A DNA stretch of 35,057 bases from Methylobacterium trifolii (GTDB taxonomy: Bacteria; Pseudomonadota; Alphaproteobacteria; Rhizobiales; Beijerinckiaceae): positions 1 to 35,057 of the forward strand of contig NZ_BPRB01000058.1 of NCBI RefSeq assembly GCF_022179685.1, read 5' to 3'. Made by a program: the position numbers and the translations under genes. The notes under the pieces were generated by a model that had not been told where the DNA came from, made no database searches, and was given only the letters and a program-made list of their open reading frames with translations. Below, one piece after another: positions 17,569 to 25,666 of the stretch; position 1 is the first letter of the stretch; each line of letters begins with the position of its first letter.

Positions 17569-18381
17569 TCAGCGCCCCTCCCAGTCCGGCGCCCGCTTGC
17601 CCAGGAACGCTTCCATGCCCTCGCGAAAATCCCGGCTCATGTAGCACATCAGGATCAGGTCATCGCCCGGATGCGGCGCGCCCTCGGCGACCGCTTCGGC
17701 TTCGGCGAGGCGCCGCAGGCCCTCCTTGGTGGCCTGCATGGTCAGCGGCGCGTGGCCGGCGAGCAGGGTCGCGAGCGCCGCCACCCGGTCCTGGAGGGCG
17801 GCGGCGTCCGCCACGACCTCGCCGACGAGGCCGATGGCCAGCGCCTCCTCCGCCCCGACGAGGCGGGCGGTGAAGAGGATATCCTTGACGCGGGCCGGGC
17901 CGATCAGGTCCGAGAGTCGCTTGAGGTTGCCCTGCGACAGGCAATTGCCCAGGGTGCGCGCGATCGGGAAGCCGAAGCGCGCGTCGCGGGTCGCGACCCG
18001 CAGGTCGCAGGCGGCCGCGATCGCCGCCCCGCCCCCCGTGCAGGCCCCGGCGATCGCCGCGATGGTCGGCACGCGCAGGCGCTCCAGGCTGCCGAGCACC
18101 CGGTCCATGAAACGCTCGTAGCCGAGCGCGTCCTCGGGGGTCTCGAAGCTGCGGAACTGGGCGATGTCGGTGCCGGCCGCGAACGCCTTGTCCCCCGCCC
18201 CGGTGATGACCAGCGCCTTGACCGAGGGGTCCTGCGCGATGCGCTCGCAGGCATCGACGAGGCCCTGGTACATGGCGAAGGTCAGCGCGTTGCGGGCCTG
18301 CGGCCGGTTGAGCACGAGACGGCTGATCCCGGCCTCGTCCGTGGTGAACAGGAGTTCGTCGGTCGGAGCTGTCTGGGTCAT
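17569..18381 (-). CDS. Crotonase-superfamily protein (enoyl-CoA hydratase/isomerase fold) lacking both hydratase glutamates
   Basis: 270 residues, normal for the family. The oxyanion-hole regions are recognisable: AFAAGTDI (66-73) and ACTGGGAAIAAACDLR (about 113-128). In rat enoyl-CoA hydratase the catalytic residues Glu144 and Glu164 lie in GGGCE and GQPE. By hand alignment the corresponding positions here are Ala120 and Ile140 (GFPIARTLGNCLS), so ordinary water addition is doubtful. The fold still suggests a CoA-thioester reaction such as isomerisation, decarboxylation, hydrolysis or C-C cleavage. Last gene of a leftward operon, 28 bases after the CoA-transferase gene, which would supply its CoA thioester. 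Database names will probably say enoyl-CoA hydratase; treat that as a fold label. Confidence 0.85.
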   Translation of the reverse strand: MTQTAPTDELLFTTDEAGISRLVLNRPQARNALTFAMYQGLVDACERIAQDPSVKALVITGAGDKAFAAGTDIAQFRSFETPEDALGYERFMDRVLGSLERLRVPTIAAIAGACTGGGAAIAAACDLRVATRDARFGFPIARTLGNCLSQGNLKRLSDLIGPARVKDILFTARLVGAEEALAIGLVGEVVADAAALQDRVAALATLLAGHAPLTMQATKEGLRRLAEAEAVAEGAPHPGDDLILMCYMSRDFREGMEAFLGKRAPDWEGR

Positions 18382-18409
18382 CGGCGCGCCTTCGGAAGGT
18401 TCGTGAGGG

Positions 18410-19633
18410 TCAGGCCACCGTCTCGCCCACGGTGCCCGCCGCGATCAAGCCGTCGATGGCAGGTTCATCGTAGCCCGCCGCGCGCAGGATGGCGCGGCTG
18501 TGCTCGCCGAGCAGGGGCGCCGGCCCGTGCACCCGGCCCGGCGTGGCGGAGAACTTCACCGGCAGGCCCAGCGTCGCCATCCGCCCGGCGCGGGAATGGT
18601 CGACCTGGACGACCATCTCGCGGGCCAGGGTCTGCGGGTCGCGGTGCATGGCGTTGACGTCGAGCACCGGCCCGGCCGGGACGCCGCCCGCCTCCAGCCG
18701 CGCGAGCCAGTCCTGCGAGGAGGCGCCGCGGAAATGCGGTGCCAGGGCGGCAGCGAGGTGCAGGCGGTTGGCCATGCGGTCGCGGTTCTGCGCGAAGCGG
18801 GGGTCGGCCGCGAGGTCCTCGGCGCCGAGGACGGTGAGCAGCCGCAGCCAGTTGGTCTGGTTGGCCGCCCCGATGGTGATCCAGCCATCCGCCGTCTCGA
18901 ACGCCTCGTAGGGCGCATTGAGGGGATGGGCCGAGCCCATCGGGCCCGGCGCGGTGCCGGTGGCCATGGCGATGGCCGATTGCCAATAGGTCTGGATGAT
19001 CCCGGCCTCGAACAGGGACGTGTCCACCGCCTGCCCCTCCCCCGTCTTGAGCCGGTGGGTGTAGGCGGCGAGCACCCCCATCGCCGCGAGGATGCCGGCG
19101 GTGATGTCCGTGACCGGCGGCCCGCACTTCATCGGCGGCCGCCCCGGCCCCTCGCCGGTGACGCTCATCAGGCCGCTCATGCCCTGCGCCACCAGATCGA
19201 AGCCCGCCCGCTCGGCATAGGGGCCGGTGCGGCCGAAACCCGACAGCGAGCAATAGACCAGCGCGGGAAAATCCTTCCGCAGGGTCTCGTAACCGAGGCC
19301 CAGCCGCTCCATCGTGCCGGCGCGGTAGTTCTCGATCAGGATGTCGGCGTCCGCGAGAAGCCGGCGCAGCACGTCCTTGCCGGCCGCGCTCTTGAGGTCG
19401 AGACTGATGCCGCGCTTGCCCCGGTTCATCATCATGTAGGCCGCGCTCTCGCCTTCGAGCGCCGGCGGGATCGAACGGCGGGTGTCGTCGCCGCCGTCGA
19501 TCTTCTCGACCTTGATCACGTCGGCGCCCATGTCGCCGAGCATCAGGCCGCAGACCGGGCCGGCCATGATGTGGGCGAGTTCCACCACCCTGACGCCGAC
19601 GAGCGGCCCCGTCCTCTCCGATGTTCCCGTCAT
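18410..19633 (-). CDS. Family III CoA-transferase (CaiB/BaiF type)
   Basis: 407 residues, as expected. The N terminus has GVRVVELAHIMAGPVCG and GADVIKVEK, typical of the family. The nucleophilic aspartate that forms the acyl and CoA intermediates corresponds to Asp176 in GPPVTDITAG. NRGKRGISLDLK and GFGRTGPYA are further family signatures. These cytoplasmic dimers move CoA from a donor such as succinyl-CoA to another carboxylic acid. Placed 13 bases after the MFS gene and 28 before the crotonase gene, it probably activates the acid that the transporter brings in. Relatives act on carnitine, oxalate, mesaconate, itaconate and others; nothing here picks one. Confidence 0.92.
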   Translation of the reverse strand: MTGTSERTGPLVGVRVVELAHIMAGPVCGLMLGDMGADVIKVEKIDGGDDTRRSIPPALEGESAAYMMMNRGKRGISLDLKSAAGKDVLRRLLADADILIENYRAGTMERLGLGYETLRKDFPALVYCSLSGFGRTGPYAERAGFDLVAQGMSGLMSVTGEGPGRPPMKCGPPVTDITAGILAAMGVLAAYTHRLKTGEGQAVDTSLFEAGIIQTYWQSAIAMATGTAPGPMGSAHPLNAPYEAFETADGWITIGAANQTNWLRLLTVLGAEDLAADPRFAQNRDRMANRLHLAAALAPHFRGASSQDWLARLEAGGVPAGPVLDVNAMHRDPQTLAREMVVQVDHSRAGRMATLGLPVKFSATPGRVHGPAPLLGEHSRAILRAAGYDEPAIDGLIAAGTVGETVA

Positions 19634-19646
19634 CGCTGCCCCCGTC

Positions 19647-20942
19647 TCAGCGCACGGGCGCTGCCGCGGCCGGCGGGATCATGGCGCTCGGCTCCGGAGC
19701 CTCCATGAAGGGGCGCTCGGGATGCATGGTGAAGGCCAGCGCCGCGCCGAGCAGGCAGAGGCCGATCGAGCCGGCGAAGGGCAACGTCCAGTCCCCGGTC
19801 ATGTCGACGACGAGGCCGAACACGATCGGGGAGACGATGGCCGCGATCGCCGAGCCGGTGTTCATCAGCCCGCTCGCGGTGCCGGCGTATTGGGGCGCGA
19901 TGTCCATGGGCACGGACCAGATCGGCCCGATCACCAGTTCGGCGAAGAAGAAGCCGGAGCTGAGGAGCAGGGCCACCGCGGTGAGGTCCTTGGTGAAGAA
20001 CACCCCCGTCAGGCTCGCGGCGGCCCCGAGGAATCCGACGACGATGATCGAGAGGCGCGCCAGCTTGATGCTGCCGGTGCGTTTCAGAATCCCGTCGCTG
20101 AGCACGCCGCCGAGCGTGTCGCCGACCACGCCCGCGAAGAACACGCCCGAGGCGAACAGGGCCGAATTCTTCAAATCGAGGCCGTAGCTCTGCTTGAAGA
20201 AGCTCGGCAGCCAGCCGAGGAACAGCCACAGGGTCCAGCCGTAGCAGAAATAGGTGACCGTCACCGGCAGGATGCGCCGGGTCAGCGCCCCCCACGGCAC
20301 CGACTGCTTCGCCCCGACCTTGCGCGGCGGCGGCAGGGCGTCGAGTTCGGCTTGCGTGATGGCCTTGTGGTCGGAGGGGTCGTCGCGGAAGTAGGCGTAC
20401 CAGATTACGACCCAGACGAAGCTGATCGCGCCCAGGATCACGAAGCTGGAGCGCCAGCCGAAATGGTAGATCAGGAAGGCGACGATGGGTGGCGCCACCG
20501 CGTTGCCGAGCCGCGCGAAGGCGTGGGTGATGCCCTGAGCGAAGCCGCGTCGGCCGGGCGCCGTCCAGTTCTGCATGGCGCGGGTGGCGGTGGGGAAGGT
20601 CGCGCCCTCGCCGAAGCCGAGCAGCACGCGGGCCAGGAACAGGCTGACGAGGCCGCCCACGAACCCCGTGAGGATGGTCGCCGAGGCCCAGATCAGCCCG
20701 CAGACCAGGAGCGTGCGCCGGGCCCCGAAGCGGTCTCCGACCGAGCCGCCGATCACCTGGAAGATGGCGTACGGGTAGGCGAAGGCCGAGAGGATCAGGC
20801 CGAACTGGGTGTTCGACATGCCGAGATCCTGGATGATCACGGCGCCCGCGGTGGCGATGTTCACCCGGTCGAGATAGGTGATGAAGTACATCAGGCAGAG
20901 CAGGAACAGCACGCTGTTCGTGGCGCTCAGGCGCTTGATCAT
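19647..20942 (-). CDS. MFS transporter, anion:cation symporter (ACS)-like
   Basis: 431 residues with 12 predicted helices in two halves. The first helix region LMYFITYLDRVNIATAG is characteristic of the ACS group (hexuronate, galactonate, tartrate, phthalate and related carboxylate carriers). The loop 2-3 motif reads GGSVGDRFGARRT, with GFGEGATFP in helix 4. First gene of a leftward operon with the CoA-transferase and crotonase genes, so it is the presumed inner-membrane importer of their organic acid. The promoter should lie in the 280 bases upstream, but no clear -35/-10 was found there. Confidence 0.88.
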   Translation of the reverse strand: MIKRLSATNSVLFLLCLMYFITYLDRVNIATAGAVIIQDLGMSNTQFGLILSAFAYPYAIFQVIGGSVGDRFGARRTLLVCGLIWASATILTGFVGGLVSLFLARVLLGFGEGATFPTATRAMQNWTAPGRRGFAQGITHAFARLGNAVAPPIVAFLIYHFGWRSSFVILGAISFVWVVIWYAYFRDDPSDHKAITQAELDALPPPRKVGAKQSVPWGALTRRILPVTVTYFCYGWTLWLFLGWLPSFFKQSYGLDLKNSALFASGVFFAGVVGDTLGGVLSDGILKRTGSIKLARLSIIVVGFLGAAASLTGVFFTKDLTAVALLLSSGFFFAELVIGPIWSVPMDIAPQYAGTASGLMNTGSAIAAIVSPIVFGLVVDMTGDWTLPFAGSIGLCLLGAALAFTMHPERPFMEAPEPSAMIPPAAAAPVR

Positions 20943-21132
20943 GGGCGGCGTCCTCGGGCGTTCCTCGCGCGCGGCCGCCGTTGCCCGGCGATCCGCAGCC
21001 CGTCAGGTCCGCCTAGGCGGCCCGATCGGCTTTTTGCATGCGATATCCAATAGCGTCTCCGAAGGACGGCGCGCAACGGCACCACCGTGAATTGAATCCG
21101 TGCGCCCTGCCGGCCCGGGGTCGTGAACGCAA

Positions 21133-21155
21133 AACGGGAGCCCGTGGCTCCCGTT
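21133..21155 (-). terminator. Intrinsic terminator of the NarK-type transporter gene
   Basis: AACGGGAGCC and GGCTCCCGTT form a perfect 10-bp stem with a 3-base loop. Read on the minus strand the stem ends in TTTT, giving a short U-tract. It lies about 70 bases past the transporter stop and upstream of the leftward MFS operon, so it separates the two units. Confidence 0.8.
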
Positions 21156-21223
21156 CGCGCGCCGGCCGGCATCCCGGCCATTCGGTCTGTCCCGCGGGCG
21201 GACGAGGCCGCCCGCGGTCGGTG

Positions 21224-22480
21224 TCAGATCCCGGCAGGCTCCATGCCGCCGCTGGGCATCGGCCGGCCGGCGGGAGTCTCCAGCACCTTGCCGCGCGGGC
21301 CGACCCAGGTGCCGACCCACTTGCGCTGGAACAGGAACAGGCAGCCGAGCACGATCGCCGCGAATACCGCGTAGCCGACGAAGCCGGTGGCGAAGGAGCC
21401 GGTATACTGCTTGGACAGGCCCATCACGTTCGGCAGGATCGCCCCGCCCAGCGCTCCGACCTCGCCGATCATCGAGCCGGCCACCGCGGTGTTCGTGGGC
21501 CAGCGCAGGGGCACGAGCTGGAACAGCGCCCCGTTGCCGGCGCCGAGCGCCGCGAAGCACAGCATGAACAGCATGGTGGTGAGCACGAGCGAGGGCGCCG
21601 CGGTCAGGGCCAGGAACGAACCGATGGCCGCCATCAGCACCACGGAGAGGACCAGGATTCCGCCCATGCGGTCGGCGAAGTAGCCGCCGACGATGCGGAT
21701 GCCGGAGCCCATCAGGGCGGCCAGCATGGTCAGGCGCCCGGCCTCGACCTTGGTCACGGCGAACTGCTCGTAGAAGAAGGTCGGCAGGAAGTTCGACAGG
21801 CCGATGAAGCCGCCGAAGGTGATGATGTAGATCAGCGAGAAGGCCCAGCCGTCCTTGGTGAACAGGCAGGAGACGTGGTCCTTGAAGGACTGGTGCTCCA
21901 GGTCCGGCGGCTCCTTGGCGAGGACGATCATCACGACCAGCGGGATCGCCATGACCAGGCCGGCGAAGCCGTAGACCGTCTGCCAGCCATAGGCCTGGGC
22001 GAGCGGCGGCGCGAACAGCACGGCGAGCACGGTGCCCGAATTGCCGGCGCCCGCGATGCCCATCGCCAGACCCTTGTGCTCCGGCGGGAACCAGCCCGAG
22101 CCGAGGGAGAGGGCCACGCCGAAGGAGGCGCCGGCGATGCCGAGCAGCACGCCCATGGCCAGCACGTCGTCGTAGCTCGACACGAAGAAGAAGCCGTAGG
22201 CCATCGCGAGCATGATGACGCTCATCTCGGTGATCGCGGCGTTCTTGCGGCCGATGTACTGGGCCAGCACGCCCAGCGGGAAGCGCATGATCGCGCCGGC
22301 CAGGATCGGCAGGGAGATCATGAAGCCGGTCTGGGCCGGGGTGAGCTTGTAGGTCTCGGTGATGAACGGGCCCATGGCGCCGTTGAGCACCCAGATGGCG
22401 AAGCAGAAATCGAAATAGAGGAAGGCGGAGAACAACGTCGGGGGATGACCCGACTTCATCACGGTCTTGAAGCTCGCCAT
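21224..22480 (-). CDS. NarK-type MFS transporter (nitrate/nitrite porter family)
   Basis: 418 residues from the ATG giving MASFKTVMKSG; the frame is open further upstream but without similarity. Twelve helices are expected. The glycine-rich stretch MGIAGAGNSGTVLAV and the preceding GSGWFPPEHKG match the signature of nitrate/nitrite porters, and GAGNGALFQLVP is the matching element in the second half. The family imports nitrate, exports nitrite or exchanges the two. No nitrate or nitrite reductase gene lies nearby, so the substrate is assigned from family only. It has its own terminator and a 337-base upstream gap, so it appears to be a single-gene unit. Confidence 0.82.
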   Translation of the reverse strand: MASFKTVMKSGHPPTLFSAFLYFDFCFAIWVLNGAMGPFITETYKLTPAQTGFMISLPILAGAIMRFPLGVLAQYIGRKNAAITEMSVIMLAMAYGFFFVSSYDDVLAMGVLLGIAGASFGVALSLGSGWFPPEHKGLAMGIAGAGNSGTVLAVLFAPPLAQAYGWQTVYGFAGLVMAIPLVVMIVLAKEPPDLEHQSFKDHVSCLFTKDGWAFSLIYIITFGGFIGLSNFLPTFFYEQFAVTKVEAGRLTMLAALMGSGIRIVGGYFADRMGGILVLSVVLMAAIGSFLALTAAPSLVLTTMLFMLCFAALGAGNGALFQLVPLRWPTNTAVAGSMIGEVGALGGAILPNVMGLSKQYTGSFATGFVGYAVFAAIVLGCLFLFQRKWVGTWVGPRGKVLETPAGRPMPSGGMEPAGI

Positions 22481-22817
22481 CGTGGGTGCTCGTCTCGAGT
22501 CGGCGGCGCGCGAGGGCGACCGCTCATGCCGGGGGGACCGGACACACACCGTCCGCTTTGCGGAGCGCCGTTGCCCCGCGTGCCGCATGGGAAGCGACGG
22601 CGTGTGCGATGCAGCAAGCGTGCCAGATCACGGATGCGCGCGGTGCCGTCCCGGACCGCGGCACGAGGCGGGACATCGCTCCGGACAATCTCGAACGGCT
22701 GCCGTGCAGGGAGGCAGCCATGCCCACGAATCGGGCCGACTCCCATTTCCGGTTGCCCGGCGCCGGCGCTAAGCCACCGGCGCCGCCGCAGCGATCTCCG
22801 ACCCGGCGGGGAGCGTG
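22481..22817. other. 337-base gap upstream of the NarK-type gene
   Basis: No gene is recognised. It should hold the transporter promoter, but no convincing box was found. Near the right end CGGCGCCGG (22758-22766) and CCGGCGCCG (22777-22785) form a perfect 9-bp stem with a 10-base loop, about 30 bases past the stop of the small secreted protein gene. It may be that gene's terminator, though no T-run follows. Confidence 0.45.
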
Positions 22818-23069
22818 CTAGCGGCAGGTGCTGATCGTCTTGACGACCCAGCCCTCGTCGGCCTGCCAGAGCTTGCGCCGCGTGCGGCTGCAGGTCGGCG
22901 CCTGCGCGACGCCCGCGGTCCAGGCCCCGGCCGGCTCGGCCTCCGCCTCCGCCGGCCTCGGAGCCGACGCGGAGCGGCGTGCCTCTGCCGGGGTTCCGGC
23001 CAAGGTTCCGACCAGGCAGGCCAGCGCCAGGGCGAGGCAGGCCGCGCGGGCGGGGAACGGGAGCGCCAC
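22818..23069 (-). CDS. Small secreted protein with two cysteines, function unknown
   Basis: 83 residues from a GTG start. A signal peptide is clear: FPARAACLALALACLVGT then PAEA, with cleavage near residue 26. The mature part is Ala/Glu/Pro-rich at first. It ends in a compact, ordered-looking tail with cysteines in APTCSRTRRKLW and at the C terminus (STCR), about 25 residues apart. The two cysteines probably form a disulphide in the periplasm. The frame is open upstream to 23306, but only the GTG start places the hydrophobic segment at the N terminus. I do not recognise the family. No partner gene is obvious; it is divergent from the L,D-transpeptidase. Confidence 0.6.
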   Translation of the reverse strand: MALPFPARAACLALALACLVGTLAGTPAEARRSASAPRPAEAEAEPAGAWTAGVAQAPTCSRTRRKLWQADEGWVVKTISTCR

Positions 23070-23516
23070 GGGAGAAATCCGGGTTCGAGGAGGCCGATCC
23101 GCCGTCCTTCCTCCGCGGCGGAGCCCGACGCAACGGGCCGGCATGAGATTCTCGCAGTTCTGTCCGTAATCCTCGGTTTGGGTGAATGCCCGGGCGGTAG
23201 AATCCGCTTGGTGGCCCTGCCGTGCGATCATTTCGCCGCGAGCCGCAGGCGCCGGCTCCTGCTTGGTCCGGACACGGACGGGCAAGTCCAGGCCGGGTGA
23301 AGTCACATAAAGCGTTGCATGAAATCGACGCTCGCGAAGATCACGCGCTTTCGCGGCCCCGCCGGGACGATCGGAAGCGGGGTTGCGGGTGACGCCGGCC
23401 CCGCGATCTTGCTAAACCCTGCGGGACACGAGCTTGGCCTTGCTGTGCAAGCCGGTCGAGCCGGCCGCTCTCTCCCGACGAAGGCGGCCGCGATTGACAG
23501 GGACGTCTCGAAAACC
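23070..23516. other. 447-base divergent intergenic region (small secreted protein / L,D-transpeptidase)
   Basis: Part of it is open in frame with the transpeptidase (from an ATG at 23319), but that extension lacks a signal peptide and looks like random translation. TAGAAT at 23198-23203 resembles a -10 box without a good -35. The region should contain both promoters; nothing else was recognised. Confidence 0.45.
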
Positions 23517-24464
23517 ATGTCCGACTTCATGCGCCGCACCCTGCTCATCGGCTCGACGGCGGGCCTCGCGCTCCTCGCCGCGACCGCTCCCGGCCATGCC
23601 CAGCGCGGTGCCCCGCCGCCGTCCGATGCCATCGACGGCTATGGCGGCTACGACGACGACCGGCTCTACCAGGACCAGAACGGCGCCCTCTACCGCCGCC
23701 GCGGCGGCCGCTACGAGCCCTATGCCGGCCGCGTCGAGGGCGGCCGCCCGGTCCCCGACCGCCCCGGCGCTCCGGCCCTGCGCCGCAGTGCCGAGCGGCC
23801 TCCGGTGGAGGCGCCGGAGGCCGAGACGGTGCCGGGCCAGCCGGGACCGGCCGTGAACCCGGCGATGAAGGCCGCCGTCGAGCGGCCGGCCGACGACGGC
23901 CCGATCGATTACGCCCGCGCCTACGCCCCGATCGCCGACGACCCGTTCCCGGTACCGGCCTTCAACTACAAGAAGACGAACCCGGCCTACCTGCGCCAGG
24001 AGATCGCCTATACCGGCTCCTACGAGCCCGGCACGATCGTGATCGACCCGCGCGCCCACCAGCTCACCCTGGTGCAGCCCAACGGCCGCGCCCGGCGCTA
24101 CGGCGTCGGCGTCGGCAAGCAGGGCTTCTCCTGGTCCGGCATCTCGACGGTCAACTCGAAGCAGGCATGGCCCGACTGGTATCCGCCCAAGGAGATGATC
24201 GCCCGCCGGCCGGACCTCGCCGGCCAGGTCTCGAAGCTCCAGAGCGGCGTGGGCGTGCCGGGCGGCAGCCGCAACCCGCTCGGCGCCCGCGCCATGTACC
24301 TGTGGCAGGGCAACAAGGACACGCTCTACCGCATCCACGGCACGACCGAGCCGGAATCGATCGGCAAGAGCGTCTCGTCGGGCTGCATCCGGATGATCAA
24401 TCAGGACGCCATCGACCTGTTCAGCCGCGTCAGCGTCGGCGCCAAGGTCGTCGTCCTGAACTGA
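23517..24464 (+). CDS. L,D-transpeptidase (YkuD / ErfK-YbiS domain), exported
   Basis: 315 residues from the ATG that places a signal peptide at the N terminus (MRRTLLIGSTAG, hydrophobic run, GHAQ). Upstream ATG 23319 would bury it. The mature N-terminal part is low complexity, rich in Tyr, Gly, Asp and Arg (DGYGGYDDD, YRRRGGRYEPY) and then Pro/Glu. The YkuD domain starts at about residue 180 (GTIVIDPRAHQLTLV) and ends with the catalytic motif: HGTTEPESIG, then SSGCIRM with the nucleophile Cys290. These enzymes form 3-3 peptidoglycan cross-links or attach proteins to peptidoglycan in the periplasm; alphaproteobacteria usually have many paralogues. Convergent with glpX. Confidence 0.9.
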   Translation: MSDFMRRTLLIGSTAGLALLAATAPGHAQRGAPPPSDAIDGYGGYDDDRLYQDQNGALYRRRGGRYEPYAGRVEGGRPVPDRPGAPALRRSAERPPVEAPEAETVPGQPGPAVNPAMKAAVERPADDGPIDYARAYAPIADDPFPVPAFNYKKTNPAYLRQEIAYTGSYEPGTIVIDPRAHQLTLVQPNGRARRYGVGVGKQGFSWSGISTVNSKQAWPDWYPPKEMIARRPDLAGQVSKLQSGVGVPGGSRNPLGARAMYLWQGNKDTLYRIHGTTEPESIGKSVSSGCIRMINQDAIDLFSRVSVGAKVVVLN

Positions 24465-24479
24465 TTTTTTGGGAGTCTC

Positions 24480-24506
24480 GGACCGGCTCCTTCGCGGCGC
24501 CGGTCC
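24480..24506. terminator. Possible bidirectional stem-loop between ldt and glpX
   Basis: GGACCGGC and GCCGGTCC form an 8-bp perfect stem with an 11-base loop, 15 bases past the transpeptidase stop. A run of six T lies just before it rather than after it on the plus strand, and none follows on the minus strand, so this is not a textbook terminator for either gene. Confidence 0.35.
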
Positions 24507-24510
24507 CTCG

Positions 24511-24551
24511 ATCGCCGGCCGGTCAGTCCCCGAAGGCGGCCGGCCGGCGAT
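24511..24551. repeat. Perfect 12-bp inverted repeat enclosing the glpX stop codon
   Basis: ATCGCCGGCCGG (24511-24522) is the exact reverse complement of CCGGCCGGCGAT (24540-24551). The 17-base loop contains the glpX stop codon. The right arm lies in the last codons of glpX, so the hairpin would form at the very 3' end of its message. It may stabilise or terminate the transcript. Confidence 0.6.
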
Positions 24552-25515
24552 GTTCGCCCAGGATGCGGCGGACGGTGCCGGTGGCCGAGCGGTAGACCAC
24601 CGTCTCGGTCTCGATCACCCCCGGCTTGAAGCGCACGCCACGCAACAGCGCCCCGTCCGTGACGCCGGTGGCCGCGACGATCACGTCGCCGCGGGCGAGG
24701 TCGGCGAGGCCGTATTTCCGGTTCGGATCGGTGATGCCCATGCCCTCGGCCCGGCGGCGCTTGTCCGCGCTGTCGAGGATCAGCCGCGCCTGCATCTGGC
24801 CGCCGGTGCAGCGGAGCGCGCCTGCCGCAATCACGCCTTCCGGCGCCGCACCGGTGCCGAGATAGAGGTCGATGCCGGTCTCCTCCGGGCTCGTGGTGAA
24901 GATGATGCCGGCGATGTCACCGTCGGAGATCAGGCGCACGGCCGCGCCCGTGGCGCGCACCGCCGCCACCAGCGCGGCGTGGCGCGGCCGGTCGAGGATG
25001 ATCGCGGTGATCTGGGCCGGTGCCACGCCCTTGGCGCGGGCGAGTGCCGCGATGTTGTCGGCGGGGCTCGCGTCGAGGTCGATCAGACCGTCCGGGTAGC
25101 CGGGGCCGATGGCGATCTTCTGCATGTAGACGTCCGGCGCCGCGAGCAGGCTGCCGCGCTCGGCCATCGCCATCACCGCGATGGCGCCCGGCATGTCCTT
25201 GGCGCAGAGCGTCGTGCCTTCCAGCGGATCGACGGCGAGGTCCACGGACGGGCCTTCGCCGCTGCCGAGGCGCTCGCCGATGAACAGCATCGGCGCCTCG
25301 TCGCGCTCGCCCTCGCCGATCACCACGATCCCGTCGATGGGCAGGCTGTTGAGTTCGGCACGCATGGCATCGACGGCGGCCTGGTCGGCCTCCTTCTCGT
25401 TGCCCTGCCCGCGCAGGCCGGCGGCGGCGATGGCCGCGCGCTCCGTCACGCGCGCAAGTTCGAGGGCGAGCGTGCGCGCGACAACGCGCGAGCCCTGTGT
25501 GAGCGCCTCAGCCAT
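24523..25515 (-). CDS. glpX: Class II fructose-1,6-bisphosphatase (GlpX)
   Basis: 330 residues, normal length. Typical GlpX blocks are present: GQGNEKEADQAAVDAMR (about 36-52), GEGERDEAPML with Glu68/Glu70, and VDPLEGTTLCA with Asp96 and Glu99, which supply metal and phosphate ligands. The enzyme removes the 1-phosphate from fructose 1,6-bisphosphate in gluconeogenesis; some alphaproteobacterial and methylotroph versions also act on sedoheptulose bisphosphate. It lies 151 bases downstream of hom on the same strand, an adjacency seen in many alphaproteobacteria. In several of those genomes recJ follows; here the convergent L,D-transpeptidase does. Confidence 0.95.
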   Translation of the reverse strand: MAEALTQGSRVVARTLALELARVTERAAIAAAGLRGQGNEKEADQAAVDAMRAELNSLPIDGIVVIGEGERDEAPMLFIGERLGSGEGPSVDLAVDPLEGTTLCAKDMPGAIAVMAMAERGSLLAAPDVYMQKIAIGPGYPDGLIDLDASPADNIAALARAKGVAPAQITAIILDRPRHAALVAAVRATGAAVRLISDGDIAGIIFTTSPEETGIDLYLGTGAAPEGVIAAGALRCTGGQMQARLILDSADKRRRAEGMGITDPNRKYGLADLARGDVIVAATGVTDGALLRGVRFKPGVIETETVVYRSATGTVRRILGEHRRPAAFGD

Positions 25516-25666
25516 CGTTTCCTCGACCTCGTCGGGCTCGCGGTTCGTCCCCGATGCCCGTCATCTACAGCCTAGGGGAGCCGGCGCCTGCCCGAAACAA
25601 GCTGGGTGGACCGTTTTTGCGGTCGTGAGCAGCTATTTTCAGGTCCGTGCGCGGAAAACCCCGGGC

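Noticed and set aside
23319..23516. Earlier ATG start for the L,D-transpeptidase
   Set aside because: It would add 66 residues ahead of a good signal peptide and has no supporting similarity.
25590..25640. Stem GACCG/CGGTC with a T-rich loop downstream of hom considered as a terminator
   Set aside because: The stem has only five pairs, the T-run is in the loop or on the wrong side, and glpX follows on the same strand, so read-through is more likely.
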